A stretch of 64,000 nt of DNA, from assembly GCF_003116095.1 (NCBI RefSeq), contig NZ_LGRA01000021.1:1958766-2022765 (forward strand), written 5' to 3'. Positions 37,425-48,367 of this stretch are shown one piece after another (positions within the stretch are counted from its first letter, which is position 1; every line of letters starts with the position of its first letter). The stretch is from Azospirillum sp. TSO35-2 (GTDB lineage Bacteria > Pseudomonadota > Alphaproteobacteria > Azospirillales > Azospirillaceae). A program made the translations under genes and the position numbers. A model generated the notes under the pieces. The model made no database searches. It saw only the letters and a program-made list of their open reading frames with translations, and was not told the DNA's origin.

Positions 37425-39878
37425 ATGGATGCCAAGGCACAGACACCGGACAAGACCATCTATCTCGGCCTGGCGATGTCCGGCGCGATTTCCGCGGGCG
37501 CTTACTCCGCCGGCGTGCTCGATTTCCTGGTGGAGGCGCTGGAGGAATGGGAGGAGGCCAAGCGACGGGATATCGCCAACGGCACCAGGACGGTCCCTCA
37601 CCACAAGGTGGTCATCGCGACGATGACCGGCGCGTCGGCCGGCGCCATCACCAGTTCGATCGGGGCGCTGTGCGCCGGGATGGGTGCTAGGCCCTCGAAG
37701 GCCGGCCGCGAGACCGACAAGACCTATGCGGCGCGTGACGATGCCGATCCCAAGGGAAAGATTCCCTGGCACGTCCTGCCCGAGCTTTACCGCGCCTGGG
37801 TGGACGGTCCCGCCTTCGTCAAGTCCGAGCTGGAGACGGCGGTCGCCAAAGCGGCACCGGGCAGGACGCCGCCGGTCGTCGGGCTGCTGGACAACTCCGA
37901 TCTGCCGACCGGGACCAAGCTGGACGGCGTGTATTCGCTCCTCAATGCCCAACCGCTGATGAACATCGGCCGCAAGGCGCTGGAGGAGCTTGAAGCGGCG
38001 GCCAGCGATCCGAAGCGCCTCCCGCCGCGCCCCTACATCGCCGAAACCCTTCACCTGCTTCTGACCCAGACCAACACCCGCGGCATCCCCTACAAGATCG
38101 AGGTGCAAGGCGGTACGGGTGGGTCGGCCTACGGCATGATGAATCATCTCGACCACGCCCACTTCGCCTTGCAGGGCTTGGGAAGCGCCACCTTCGTCAG
38201 CCCGTGGGCGCAGTCCGACGCGGCCCACGGCTACAGCGTCGAATCGAACGCCAACGGCGCGGCGGCGCGGAACAAGGGCTGGCTCTGGTACGATGGCAAG
38301 GATGGGGAAAAGCCCGAGGACTACACCCAGCCCAACAGCAAGCGGCTGGTCAAGAACACGCTGGCGTCCGGAGCCTTCCCGATGGGGCTGTCGGCGCTGG
38401 ACCTGATCACGCCCCTGACCCACTACAACCAGCGCGCCTGGCCGCTGAACATCCTTCCCAGCCGGTTCAAGGAGATCAAGCCCGAATGGCCGTGGCGGCC
38501 GGTCGGCGCTGCCGTCGACGGGGCTGTCCTGCAGCCGCCGGTGGACTACCGGTTCGCCGCCGTGGATGGCGGCGCCATCAACAACGATCCGTTTGACCTC
38601 GCCCGCTACGCGCTGATGGAGAATCCGCCCGAACGGTCGCCGAGCGATGTCGCCGAGGCCAACCGCATCGTCGTGATGATCAGCCCCTTCCCGGAGGCTC
38701 CGACGATCGATGGCCTCAACCAGGATGGGACGGCAAACACCCGGCTGACCAAGATCCTCTCGAAGATGATCGGCATGTTCGTCGAGCAGAGCCGCTTCCG
38801 GCCCGACGTGCTGATGCGCGCCCTGGACAACACCGGTGCCGACCTGTGGCGGATTTCCCCGTCGCGCAAGATCGGTGATGAGTCGCAGCCTGCGGCCATC
38901 GCCTGCGGCTTGTGGGGCGGCTTCGGCGGCTTCCTCGACATCGAGTTCCGCCGCCACGACTACGAGCTGGGGCGCGCCAACTGCCGGAAGTTCCTGCAGT
39001 CCTGGTTCGGCCTGCCCAGCAACAATCCCCACATCGACATCGTCGGGCCGCCCATCAACACGGTGATGGCCACCGACCAGCGCGGCGAAGAGGTCCGTTA
39101 TCCGATCATCCCGCTCTGCGGCAGCGCGCTCACCGATGTGACGCCCCGCGCCTGGCCAACGATCACCCCCGAAACCTACCAGCGCTTCATCGATGCGGTC
39201 ATCGCCCGCTATCTCCGGCTGAGCGATCCGGCTTGGGACAAGGTGAAAGAACTGCTGGGGGGATGGAGCAAGTTCTTCCTCGGCAAGAACCCGCTCGGCT
39301 GGTTCACGGGCACCGTCGAGAAGAAGGTCCGCCGTCTCACCTTCCCGGATCTGGTCCGCCGCGATCAGATCCTGCTGGAAGAACAGCGCCGGGTGCTCGA
39401 ATGCTGCCTGGACGACAAGCCGTCCCCCTACATCCTGACCATGCGGCTGTTGAGGAGCTTCCCCGACCTGAAAACCTCCAAGCGGGTGATCTTCGACGTC
39501 ATGCGCAGCACGGTTTCGCTGCCGACCGACGTCATGGCCCAGAACATCTGCCTGCTTTTGCAGAATTCGATCAAGCCTTGCCCGGTCAAGATCGACCACG
39601 CCAAGGCGTTGTTTCTTGAAGACGCTCCGATCTACCGCACGCCGGCCAGCGTGCTCGATGAGCTCCTGTTGACCTTCTCTGATATTCCCCGTGATACCTC
39701 CCCCGACGACGTGGCAAGGATCATGGAGAAGCTCAAGGAGTACCGCTATATGGAGGTCAGCTGGTGGACTGGGGTCGGCACCGACACGCCCAGAAAGGCG
39801 GGCTGGGCTCCCTGGAGTGAAACCACGGCGGCCTACCGCTACACCGACCGTGACGACGGCGACACGCTCGACATCTGA
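37425..39878 (+). CDS. large patatin-like phospholipase
   Basis: An 817-residue protein without signal peptide. The patatin fold is shown by the oxyanion loop SGAISAGAYSAG near residue 20, the nucleophile motif GASAGA near 70 and the catalytic DGG in AVDGGAINND near 380. The spacing between Ser and Asp is larger than in ordinary patatins (about 310 against about 150 residues), and a further 430 residues of unrecognised sequence follow, so this is an elaborated variant. It should hydrolyse lipid acyl esters in the cytoplasm or after a non-Sec export route. It stands alone in an AT-richer 200-base promoter region and its codon use looks slightly less GC-extreme than its neighbours. Confidence 0.82.
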   Translation: MDAKAQTPDKTIYLGLAMSGAISAGAYSAGVLDFLVEALEEWEEAKRRDIANGTRTVPHHKVVIATMTGASAGAITSSIGALCAGMGARPSKAGRETDKTYAARDDADPKGKIPWHVLPELYRAWVDGPAFVKSELETAVAKAAPGRTPPVVGLLDNSDLPTGTKLDGVYSLLNAQPLMNIGRKALEELEAAASDPKRLPPRPYIAETLHLLLTQTNTRGIPYKIEVQGGTGGSAYGMMNHLDHAHFALQGLGSATFVSPWAQSDAAHGYSVESNANGAAARNKGWLWYDGKDGEKPEDYTQPNSKRLVKNTLASGAFPMGLSALDLITPLTHYNQRAWPLNILPSRFKEIKPEWPWRPVGAAVDGAVLQPPVDYRFAAVDGGAINNDPFDLARYALMENPPERSPSDVAEANRIVVMISPFPEAPTIDGLNQDGTANTRLTKILSKMIGMFVEQSRFRPDVLMRALDNTGADLWRISPSRKIGDESQPAAIACGLWGGFGGFLDIEFRRHDYELGRANCRKFLQSWFGLPSNNPHIDIVGPPINTVMATDQRGEEVRYPIIPLCGSALTDVTPRAWPTITPETYQRFIDAVIARYLRLSDPAWDKVKELLGGWSKFFLGKNPLGWFTGTVEKKVRRLTFPDLVRRDQILLEEQRRVLECCLDDKPSPYILTMRLLRSFPDLKTSKRVIFDVMRSTVSLPTDVMAQNICLLLQNSIKPCPVKIDHAKALFLEDAPIYRTPASVLDELLLTFSDIPRDTSPDDVARIMEKLKEYRYMEVSWWTGVGTDTPRKAGWAPWSETTAAYRYTDRDDGDTLDI

Positions 39879-39918
39879 GCGCGCGGCCGGCCGTCAGACG
39901 CGTGCGATGGAGGCCCGC

Positions 39919-40551
39919 TCACCAGTGGCGCAGCGGGCCGACGTCGACGTGGACGAAGTTGCTCTCCGGGTAGTAGCCGACCCCGCCGCCGCGCAGGCTC
40001 AGCGCGGCGCGCTGCAGGTTGCGGGTCGACATGCCGGGGACGCGCAGGTCGATCGCCATGCCGCGCATGTGGAAGCTGTTCTGCGCCACGCCGGAGCCGT
40101 CGGCCTCGTGCAGCATCGCGTTGCTTTCCGGCGAACGGTAGCCCGACACGATCTCGACCGGGCCGCGGCGTCCGATCTTGCGGCCCAGCGCGTGCACCAG
40201 ATCCAGCAGCTTCGGGTCGATGGGATGGACCGCGTTGGTGCGGTGGTCGCGCAGCACCCGGTTGATCGCCCGCATGGCGTCGCGCTGGTAGCGGCCCTTC
40301 GACCAGTATTCGGCGCTGATGCGCTCGCCGGTGTGCAGGTTCACCAGCGACAGCAGGCGCGGCGGGGCGCGCAGTGCCGCGGCCTCCGCCTCCTCGGCGC
40401 CCAGACCCGCGGTGGCGGCGGCCGCCGCGGCCAGCCCCAGGCCGGCGCGCAGAAGATGACGGCGGTCGAGATGACGGCATTCGGCGGCGCGGCGGTTGCC
40501 GGCGCTCGGGCGGTCGGTCGTGATCGACCGGGCGTCCGCATCCTTCATCAT
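39919..40551 (-). CDS. Tat-exported DUF882 (YcbK-like) peptidase
   Basis: A 210-residue protein. The leader has a Tat-type motif (DRRHLLRAGLGLAAAAAA near residue 35) after a long n-region, with an EAEAAA cleavage area near 55. The mature DUF882/peptidase M15-like domain has the zinc motif NSFHMRGMAIDLR and the last ligand in NFVHVDVG, plus VEIVSGYRSPESN. Members cut peptidoglycan stem peptides in the periplasm. Two adjacent ATGs exist; the first is used. A weak GAAAGAAG precedes it. Confidence 0.88.
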   Translation of the reverse strand: MMKDADARSITTDRPSAGNRRAAECRHLDRRHLLRAGLGLAAAAAATAGLGAEEAEAAALRAPPRLLSLVNLHTGERISAEYWSKGRYQRDAMRAINRVLRDHRTNAVHPIDPKLLDLVHALGRKIGRRGPVEIVSGYRSPESNAMLHEADGSGVAQNSFHMRGMAIDLRVPGMSTRNLQRAALSLRGGGVGYYPESNFVHVDVGPLRHW

Positions 40552-41146
40552 GCTTCTTTCATGTCCCGTTGTTGCGGCCCTGTGGGTCCGGTCCCGTTGT
40601 CCGGGAACCGTCGCCCCGGCCCGGAGTGATCCGGCCAAGGCCAAGGCGCGTTGCGGTGCGTTAATCCGAAAGGTGGGACACTTTTAGGATGCCTGTGGTC
40701 TTTGCTGTCAAGACACCAATGTTTAACGAATTCTGTTTCTTCGGATTCGCAAGCGTTTCCGCGGCGTTGGGCCCGGAGAGCGAAAGTACAGGCTTCGAAG
40801 ACGTTCGCGACTCGTTCGCAAGTGGTTCGGTTACAGAACGGTAACGGCCGCGACTCGGGTGCGAATCGGGCGCTGCGACCGGATCGACCCGGCGTCCGGG
40901 CCGGTCGCGGCGGCGGGCGGGGAGGGGACCGGGGGCCGACGCCGTGTCGCGACTCCGGCCAAGCCGCTGTTTTCGCCAGCCCGAACCGTCCGGGCGCGGA
41001 TGGTTCCGACCGAATGCCATAGCCGTGCTGCACCGAAGCGCATCCTCCGAAAGAGAGCGCGCGAAAGAGGGACTCATTCAGCCTTCGGTAAGGAATGAAT
41101 CGCATGATTGTCGCGGTGTAACCCTTTTCGCGGCGTCAACCTGCCC
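40552..41146. other. 595-base intergenic region
   Basis: This gap has AT-richer stretches near 40690-40760. Open frames on both strands lack ribosome sites and any recognisable domain. A possible promoter for the DUF882 gene is listed separately. A nine-codon frame at 41095 (MNRMIVAV) precedes the pentapeptide gene but is poorly spaced from its AAGGA. I see no RNA gene or repeat. Confidence 0.5.
40683..40711 (-). promoter_or_regulatory. possible promoter of the DUF882 peptidase gene
   Basis: On the minus strand TTGACA is followed after 17 bases by CCTAAA. The -35 is perfect, the -10 weak. It is about 135 bases upstream of the start codon. Confidence 0.35.
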
Positions 41147-42466
41147 GTGCCCACTGCGATCATCCCCACCGCTGCGCCCGTGTCCTTCTTTCGGCCCGAT
41201 CAACTGGCCGAGGTGCTGGACCGGCATGCCCGCTGGATCAAGGGCCAGCCGGGCGGCGTGCGCGCCAACCTCGCCATGGCCGACCTGGAAGGGGCGGACC
41301 TGTCGCAGCGCGACCTGCGCGGCGCCCGGCTGGTCGGTGCCCGGCTGGCCCGCGGGCGGCTGAACGGCACCAACCTGGCCGGCGCCGACCTGTTCGGGGT
41401 CGATCTGCGCGACGCCGACATCAGCCGCGCCAACCTGATGCAGACCGACCTGCGCGGCGCCCGCCTGCGCGCGGCCGACTTTTCCAACGCCAACCTGAAG
41501 GGCGCCGACCTGCGCGCCGGCACGCTGGAGCCGGGCGGGACTGCGCGGCGCGGCGCCGGGCCCGACGCCCAGGACGCCGACGGCGCCCGCCAGATCCACA
41601 AGGCGGCGCTCGCCCGCCTCCACAACGGCGCCACGGCCGACGGCGGGGCCGGGGGCGGTGTTCCCACCGACCTGACCGGCGCCGTGCTGCGCGGCGCCAA
41701 CCTGTCGGACGCCGACCTCGCCGAGGCGGTGCTGCGGAACGCCGACCTGTCGGGGGCGGTGCTGACCGGCGCCAACCTGTCGGGGGCGCGTCTGAACGGC
41801 GCCAACCTGTCCGGCGCGGCGCTGGAGGGCACCCGGTTCGACAACGCCGACATGGTCGGCACCCGCATGGCCGACTGCGACCTGTCCGCGACCCAGATCG
41901 GCGCGGCGCAGATGCCCCGGCCGATCGACAGCATGGGATCGGAAATCCAGCGGGCGATCTTCGACCACGAACGCTGGATCGACAGCGTCGGCCAGCGCGG
42001 CGAGCGGGCCGACCTCGATGGCGCCGACCTCAGCCGCGCCGACCTGCGCAACGTCAACCTCAGCGCCGCCTCGATGCGCGGGGCGAACCTGTCGTCGGCG
42101 GCGCTGACCGGCGCCCGCCTGATCATGACCGACCTGTCCGGCGCCAACCTGGAGGGCGCCAACCTGATGGGCGCCGACCTGTCGGGCGCCAACCTCAGCT
42201 ACGCCGTGCTGACCGGCGCCGACCTGACGCGGGTGCGGCTGGGCCCGGCGGCGATCAAGGATCCGTCCGGCCGTCCGACCGGCCGCTCCTGGGCGGCGAA
42301 CCTGATGGGCGCCGACCTGCGCCGCGCCCTGATGCTGGGCACCTGCCTGGTGCAGGCCAACCTGTCGGAAGCGAACCTGGACAACGCCGACATGGACGGC
42401 GCCGACCTCGCCGGGGCCAAGCTGCAACGCGCCACCCTGCCGGGCCGCCCGCCGCGGCGCGGCTGA
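41147..42466 (+). CDS. two-module pentapeptide-repeat protein
   Basis: A 439-residue cytoplasmic protein from a GTG start. Two modules each begin with a helix ending in an HxxW motif: DRHARWIKGQPGG near residue 22 and FDHERWIDSVGQRGERADL near 270. Each leads into long A(D/N)LxGAxL pentapeptide runs, with a looped insertion at about 125-175. The same module layout occurs in the pentapeptide-PilZ protein at 13.8-15.3 kb, so the two are paralogues; this one lacks PilZ. Function is unknown. The start is uncertain: a TTG 39 bases upstream has AAGGA 13 bases before it, whereas the GTG has no ribosome site. Confidence 0.8.
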   Translation: MPTAIIPTAAPVSFFRPDQLAEVLDRHARWIKGQPGGVRANLAMADLEGADLSQRDLRGARLVGARLARGRLNGTNLAGADLFGVDLRDADISRANLMQTDLRGARLRAADFSNANLKGADLRAGTLEPGGTARRGAGPDAQDADGARQIHKAALARLHNGATADGGAGGGVPTDLTGAVLRGANLSDADLAEAVLRNADLSGAVLTGANLSGARLNGANLSGAALEGTRFDNADMVGTRMADCDLSATQIGAAQMPRPIDSMGSEIQRAIFDHERWIDSVGQRGERADLDGADLSRADLRNVNLSAASMRGANLSSAALTGARLIMTDLSGANLEGANLMGADLSGANLSYAVLTGADLTRVRLGPAAIKDPSGRPTGRSWAANLMGADLRRALMLGTCLVQANLSEANLDNADMDGADLAGAKLQRATLPGRPPRRG

Positions 42467-42509
42467 CGCCGCCGCCCCGTCACCGTCTTCACCACGACGC
42501 CACCGGCCC

Positions 42510-44288
<1,779 letters not shown>

Positions 44289-44322
44289 GAACGGCCGGCG
44301 CCGGCTGACGGTTTCTCCGGGG

Positions 44323-44919
44323 TCAGGCGGCGCCGGTCAGCAGCCGGGTCAGCTCCACCGCGGTCTTCACCCGCATCTTCTCGAAGACGTGGGAGCGGTG
44401 GACCTCCACCGTGCGCATGCTGATGCCAAGCTCGTCGGCGATGACCTTGTTCAGGCGGCCGGCGACGACCAGGTCCATCACCTGCCGTTCGCGCTGGGTC
44501 AGGGTGGCCAGCCGCGCCGCCAGCCCGGCCTGACCGGCCTCGCGCTCGCGCTGCTCGGCGTCGAAGGCCAGCGCCTGGATCACCCGGTCGACCAGCTCGT
44601 TGTCGTTGAAGGGCTTCTCGACGAAGTCGCGGGCGCCCTTCTTCAGGGCGTTGACGGCGATCGGGACGTCGCCGTGGCCGGTCAGGAAGATCACCGGCAT
44701 GCGGCAGCCGCGGGCCAGCAGCCGGTCGAACAGCTCCAGCCCGCTCATCCCCTCCATCCGGATGTCGAGCAGCAGGCAGCCGCCGGTGTCGGGCCGCCAC
44801 GCCTCCAGGAAGGCTTCGGCCGACGCCCAGCCCACCACCGGCACGTTGCGCGACTGGAACAGCCAGCCCAGCGCGTCGCGGATCGCCTCGTCGTCGTCGA
44901 CGATGTGGAGCGTGGTCAT
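44323..44919 (-). CDS. dctR: DctR/FixJ-type response regulator
   Basis: A 198-residue regulator. The receiver domain (1-120) has DDDEAIR, the phosphorylated Asp in LLLDIRME near 53, the Thr in LTGHGD and the Lys in EKPF. The C-terminal LuxR-type helix-turn-helix has LTQRERQVMDLVVAG and NKVIADELGISMRTVEVHRS. It sits between two sensor kinase genes, opposite the dctPQM operon, the arrangement of Rhodobacter capsulatus dctSR-dctPQM. Its ATG overlaps the upstream kinase stop (ATGA). It probably activates dctPQM when dicarboxylates are present. Confidence 0.88.
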   Translation of the reverse strand: MTTLHIVDDDEAIRDALGWLFQSRNVPVVGWASAEAFLEAWRPDTGGCLLLDIRMEGMSGLELFDRLLARGCRMPVIFLTGHGDVPIAVNALKKGARDFVEKPFNDNELVDRVIQALAFDAEQREREAGQAGLAARLATLTQRERQVMDLVVAGRLNKVIADELGISMRTVEVHRSHVFEKMRVKTAVELTRLLTGAA

Positions 44920-46958
44920 TCGGCGGCCTCCGCGGCGTGGGCATGGATGGGCAGCGTGAACAGGAAGCGGCTGCCTCCCGCCGCCCCGTCGGCGCCGACC
45001 ACCGCCGGCTCGAACCACAGCCGGCCGTGGTGGTGCTCGACGATGGACCGGCAGATGTTCAGGCCCATTCCCATACCCTCGCGCTTGGTGGTGAAGAAAG
45101 GGGAAAACAGCCGGTCGGCGACATCGGGCGTCACGCCGCAGCCGCGGTCGCGGATCGCCGTCAGCATCACGCCGTCCTCGACGCGGACGGTGACGGTCAG
45201 CCGGCGGTCGGCGCGCGGGGTGCGGGCCATCGCCTCGATGCCATTGCGCATCAGGTTCAGCACCAGCTGCTGCAGCAGGATGCGGTCGCCGGTCACCGCC
45301 GGCAGGTCGGCCGGGGCGTCCAGTTCCACCCGCACGCCCAGCCGGGCGGCGTCGGCGCCGGTCAGCCCGACGCAGTCCTCCAGCACCTGGGCCAGCGAGC
45401 AGGGGGCGATGTTCGGCTCGCGCTTGCGGACGAAGTCGTGGATGCGCCGCACCACCAGCCCGGCGCGCTTGGCCTGCGCCGCCAGCTTTTCCAGCGCCGC
45501 CGCCACCTCGTCGGTGTCGAAACGGCCGGAGCGCAGCCGGTTCAGGCTGCCGGTGCAGTAGCTGGCGATGGCCGACAGCGGCTGGTTCAGCTCGTGCGCC
45601 AGGGTGGAGGCCATCTCGCCCATGGTGATCAGGCGCGAGGTCTGCTGCAGCCGCTCCTGCTGCTGCCGCGCCAGATCCTCGCTGCGCTTGCGCTCGGTGA
45701 TGTCGAGGACCGAGCCCATCCAGCCGGTCTGGCGGCCGTTGGCGTCGATCAGCGGCGCCTCGTAGATCAGCGCGTCGAACCGCTCGCCGTTGGCACGGCG
45801 GAAGCGCATCTCCAGCCCGATCTCCGGTGCCCGCCCGGCCAGCACGTCGGCGAAGGCGGCCTCCGCCCGCTCCAGCTCGTCGGGCAGCCAGTAGGGCATC
45901 GGCGGCCCGCAGCCGACCAGCTCCGCCGCGCTCAGCCCGACCATCCGGCAGAAGGCCGGGTTGACGTAGGTGATGCGGCCCTCCAGGTCGCGGGCGCGCA
46001 TGCCGACGGTCAGGCTGTCCTCCATCGCCTTGCGGAAGGCGTGCTCAGTGCGCAACGCCTCCTCCGCCCGCAGCCGGCCGGCGATGTGGCGGCGCAGCGA
46101 CCACAGGCTCCACAGCGCCGAGCCGGTCAGCGCGAAGATCGCCGCCACCAGGATGGTGCGGACGAGGTTCGAGTCGCTGGGGTAGGCGGTCGCCACCAGC
46201 GTCACGCCGTGGCCGGGCGGGTCGAAGGGGATGACGTGGCTGCGCGCCGGGTCGGGCGCCGGCCCGGCCATCGACCCCGGCACCGCCATGCGCGACTTCG
46301 CCCCCAGCACCGTCCCGGCGGCGTCGACCACCTCGAGCTGGTAGCGCTGGGCGAACCACCAGGGGACATGGTGGGTCAGCATCTGCTCGAACGAGAAGAC
46401 GCCGACCAGCATGCCGACGAACACCCCGTCGCGGTGGAGCGGGAAGGCGACGTCGAAGCCGTGGTCGGTGGCGTCGATCCGGTAGGGAGCGCCATAGGCC
46501 CGCAGCCCCGACGACCGGGCGATGCGGAAGGCGTCGGTCCGCGTCGGATTCTCCGCCGCCTCGCCGCCGTCGGAAAGCGGCGGTTCGGCCAGCGTGGCGT
46601 GGCCCTGGGCGTCCAGCCACAGCAGCCGCTCGATCGCCGGGTTGGTGTTCACCACCAGCCGGGCCATCGTCGCGAACTGGCGCATGTCCACCTCGCTGCG
46701 GCCCAGCGCCTCGGCCAGCCGTTCCAGCTTGTCCTCGTCGGAGGCGAGCTGGAAATGCAGGTTCTGCTCCACCCACAGCGCGTCCTTGATCAGCGCCAGC
46801 GCCTCCTCGTCGCGCTCGTTGCGCTGGAGCAGCCACAGGAAGGCGCCCAGCAGCACGACGACCAGCACCATCGCGACGATCGGCATGGCGTGCGGCACCG
46901 TGCGGGCCGGGCGGGGACCGGCGGTCGGCTGCGGGGTGGGGGATGGCTGATCGGGCAT
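44916..46958 (-). CDS. dctS: DctS-like sensor histidine kinase
   Basis: A 680-residue kinase. Membrane helix 1 is at about 25-46 and helix 2 near 290-315, enclosing a periplasmic ligand domain. Then come a PAS domain (about 335-455, EGRITYVNPAFCRMVGLSAAELVG in part), HisKA with AHELNQPLSAIASY near 480, and HATPase_c with LVLNLMRNGIEAM, DRGCGV and GMGMGLNICRS. The HELNQPL motif is that of the DctB/DctS and FixL group. It is divergent from dctP and heads the dctS-dctR-kinase operon. No clear ribosome site precedes the ATG; it is chosen because a signal-anchor follows and because upstream sequence is promoter. Confidence 0.87.
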   Translation of the reverse strand: MPDQPSPTPQPTAGPRPARTVPHAMPIVAMVLVVVLLGAFLWLLQRNERDEEALALIKDALWVEQNLHFQLASDEDKLERLAEALGRSEVDMRQFATMARLVVNTNPAIERLLWLDAQGHATLAEPPLSDGGEAAENPTRTDAFRIARSSGLRAYGAPYRIDATDHGFDVAFPLHRDGVFVGMLVGVFSFEQMLTHHVPWWFAQRYQLEVVDAAGTVLGAKSRMAVPGSMAGPAPDPARSHVIPFDPPGHGVTLVATAYPSDSNLVRTILVAAIFALTGSALWSLWSLRRHIAGRLRAEEALRTEHAFRKAMEDSLTVGMRARDLEGRITYVNPAFCRMVGLSAAELVGCGPPMPYWLPDELERAEAAFADVLAGRAPEIGLEMRFRRANGERFDALIYEAPLIDANGRQTGWMGSVLDITERKRSEDLARQQQERLQQTSRLITMGEMASTLAHELNQPLSAIASYCTGSLNRLRSGRFDTDEVAAALEKLAAQAKRAGLVVRRIHDFVRKREPNIAPCSLAQVLEDCVGLTGADAARLGVRVELDAPADLPAVTGDRILLQQLVLNLMRNGIEAMARTPRADRRLTVTVRVEDGVMLTAIRDRGCGVTPDVADRLFSPFFTTKREGMGMGLNICRSIVEHHHGRLWFEPAVVGADGAAGGSRFLFTLPIHAHAAEAAE

Positions 46959-47073
46959 GGACCAAGGGCGGGGGGCGTGGATGGCGGGCTGCGACGAAAG
47001 TGGGTGCGGCGGACTCTGCGGATATCCACAATAGCCGCAAACGGCCGCATCATGAACAATGCGCGATAAGTTT

Positions 47074-47093
47074 GATGCGGAACATTCCGCATC
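47074..47093. promoter_or_regulatory. 20-bp perfect palindrome before dctP
   Basis: GATGCGGAA-CA-TTCCGCATC, 9-bp perfect arms, 38 bases before the dctP start and 115 before dctS. It is the best candidate for the DctR binding site in this divergent region. Confidence 0.6.
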
Positions 47094-47131
47094 GCCGATA
47101 ATCAATACGAAACCCAGAGGGGGACGCACCC

Positions 47132-48154
47132 ATGAAGATCGTCAAGCTCCTGTGCGCGGCTGCGGTCGGCTGCCTGATGTCGGCGCCGCTGGCGCTGTCG
47201 ACGGCCTACGCCCAGGACCCGATCGTGATCAAGTTCAGCCACGTCGTCGCCCCGGACACCCCCAAGGGCAAGGGCGCCGAGAAGTTCAAGGAACTGGCGG
47301 AAAAGGCCACCGCCGGCAAGGTGAAGGTCGAGGTCTACCCGAACAGCCAGCTCTACAAGGACAAGGAAGAGCTTGAGGCGCTGCAGCTCGGCGCCGTCCA
47401 GATGCTGGCCCCGTCGCTGGCCAAGTTCGGCCCGCTCGGCGCCAAGGAGTTCGAGGTCTTCGACCTGCCCTACATCTTCCCGAACAAGGAGGTGCTGCGC
47501 CGCGTGACCGAGGGCCCGATCGGCAAGCAGCTGTTCCAGAAGCTGGATTCCAAGGGCATCGTCGGTCTGGCCTATTGGGACAACGGCTTCAAGATCATGA
47601 GCGCCAACAAGCCGCTCATCAAGCCGGAGGACGTCAAGGGCCTGAAGATGCGCATCCAGTCCTCCAAGGTGCTGGACGCCCAGATGCGGGCGCTGGGCGC
47701 GCTGCCGCAGGTGATGGCCTTCTCGGAAGTGTACCAGGCGCTGCAGACCGGCGTCGTCGACGGGACGGAGAACCCGCCGTCGAACATGTACACCCAGAAG
47801 ATGCACGAGGTGCAGAAATACGCCACGCTGAGCGACCATGGCTATCTCGGCTACGCGGTCATCGTGAACAAGAAGTTCTGGGAGGGCCTGCCGGCCGACC
47901 TCCGCACCGCGCTTGACGGCGCGATGAAGGAGGCGACCGCCTACGCCAACGACATCGCCCAGAACGAGAACGACGTCGCGCTGGCCCAGATGAAGGCGTC
48001 GGGCAAGACCGAGTTCCACACCCAGACCAAGGAAGAGCGCGCGGCCTGGATCAACGCGCTGAAGCCGGTCCACAAGGACGCCGAATCCCGCGTTGGCAAG
48101 GACCTGATCCAGTCGATCTACAAGGAAGCCGAGGCCGCCGGGTTCAAGATGTAA
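47132..48154 (+). CDS. dctP: TRAP transporter solute-binding protein DctP
   Basis: A 340-residue periplasmic protein. A Sec signal peptide ends STAYAQ near residue 28. IKFSHVVAPDTPKGKGAEKF and VEVYPNSQLYKDKEELEALQ are the DctP family signatures, and the conserved Arg that grips the carboxylate lies in KMRIQSS near 175. VDGTENPPSNMYTQK is typical of the C4-dicarboxylate (malate, succinate, fumarate) branch. It delivers substrate to DctQM, encoded after a palindromic element. AGAGGGGGAC supports the ATG. Confidence 0.95.
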   Translation: MKIVKLLCAAAVGCLMSAPLALSTAYAQDPIVIKFSHVVAPDTPKGKGAEKFKELAEKATAGKVKVEVYPNSQLYKDKEELEALQLGAVQMLAPSLAKFGPLGAKEFEVFDLPYIFPNKEVLRRVTEGPIGKQLFQKLDSKGIVGLAYWDNGFKIMSANKPLIKPEDVKGLKMRIQSSKVLDAQMRALGALPQVMAFSEVYQALQTGVVDGTENPPSNMYTQKMHEVQKYATLSDHGYLGYAVIVNKKFWEGLPADLRTALDGAMKEATAYANDIAQNENDVALAQMKASGKTEFHTQTKEERAAWINALKPVHKDAESRVGKDLIQSIYKEAEAAGFKM

Positions 48155-48175
48155 CGGCTGGGCGACTTGATACGT

Positions 48176-48323
48176 CCCTCTCCCGCCCCGGGAGGGGGAA
48201 GGGGCCCATGGCGCGAGCCATGGGAAGGGTGAGGGGTGGTCCGAACATGGATCGTTCCTCCTCGGATCACCCCTCACCCTCCCGCCTCCGGCGGGTCCCT
48301 CCCTCTCCCGGGACGGGAGAGGG
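48176..48323. repeat. REP-like palindromic element between dctP and dctQ
   Basis: The dctP-dctQ gap holds four nested palindromes: CCCTCTCCCG/GGGAGGG at the left, CCCATGGC-GCGA-GCCATGGG, the 12-bp pair GGGTGAGGGGTG / CACCCCTCACCC, and CCCTCTCCCG-GGA-CGGGAGAGGG at the right. They would fold into a large multi-stem RNA within the operon. Confidence 0.75.
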
Positions 48324-48367
48324 CAAACGGACGTCAGCCTATCCCCGCCGACCGGGAGACCCCCGAC

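Noticed and set aside
34630..39599. Long minus-strand open frames opposite cysI and the patatin gene
   Set aside because: No recognisable domains or ribosome sites, and they mirror genes that are clearly coding.
40548..41105. Short open frames on both strands in the 40.6-41.1 kb gap
   Set aside because: No ribosome site, no homology recognised, composition unlike neighbouring genes.
46959..47131. Sigma-54 promoter before dctP
   Set aside because: No GG-N10-GC pair with flanking consensus was found, and the regulator is FixJ-type without an AAA+ domain.
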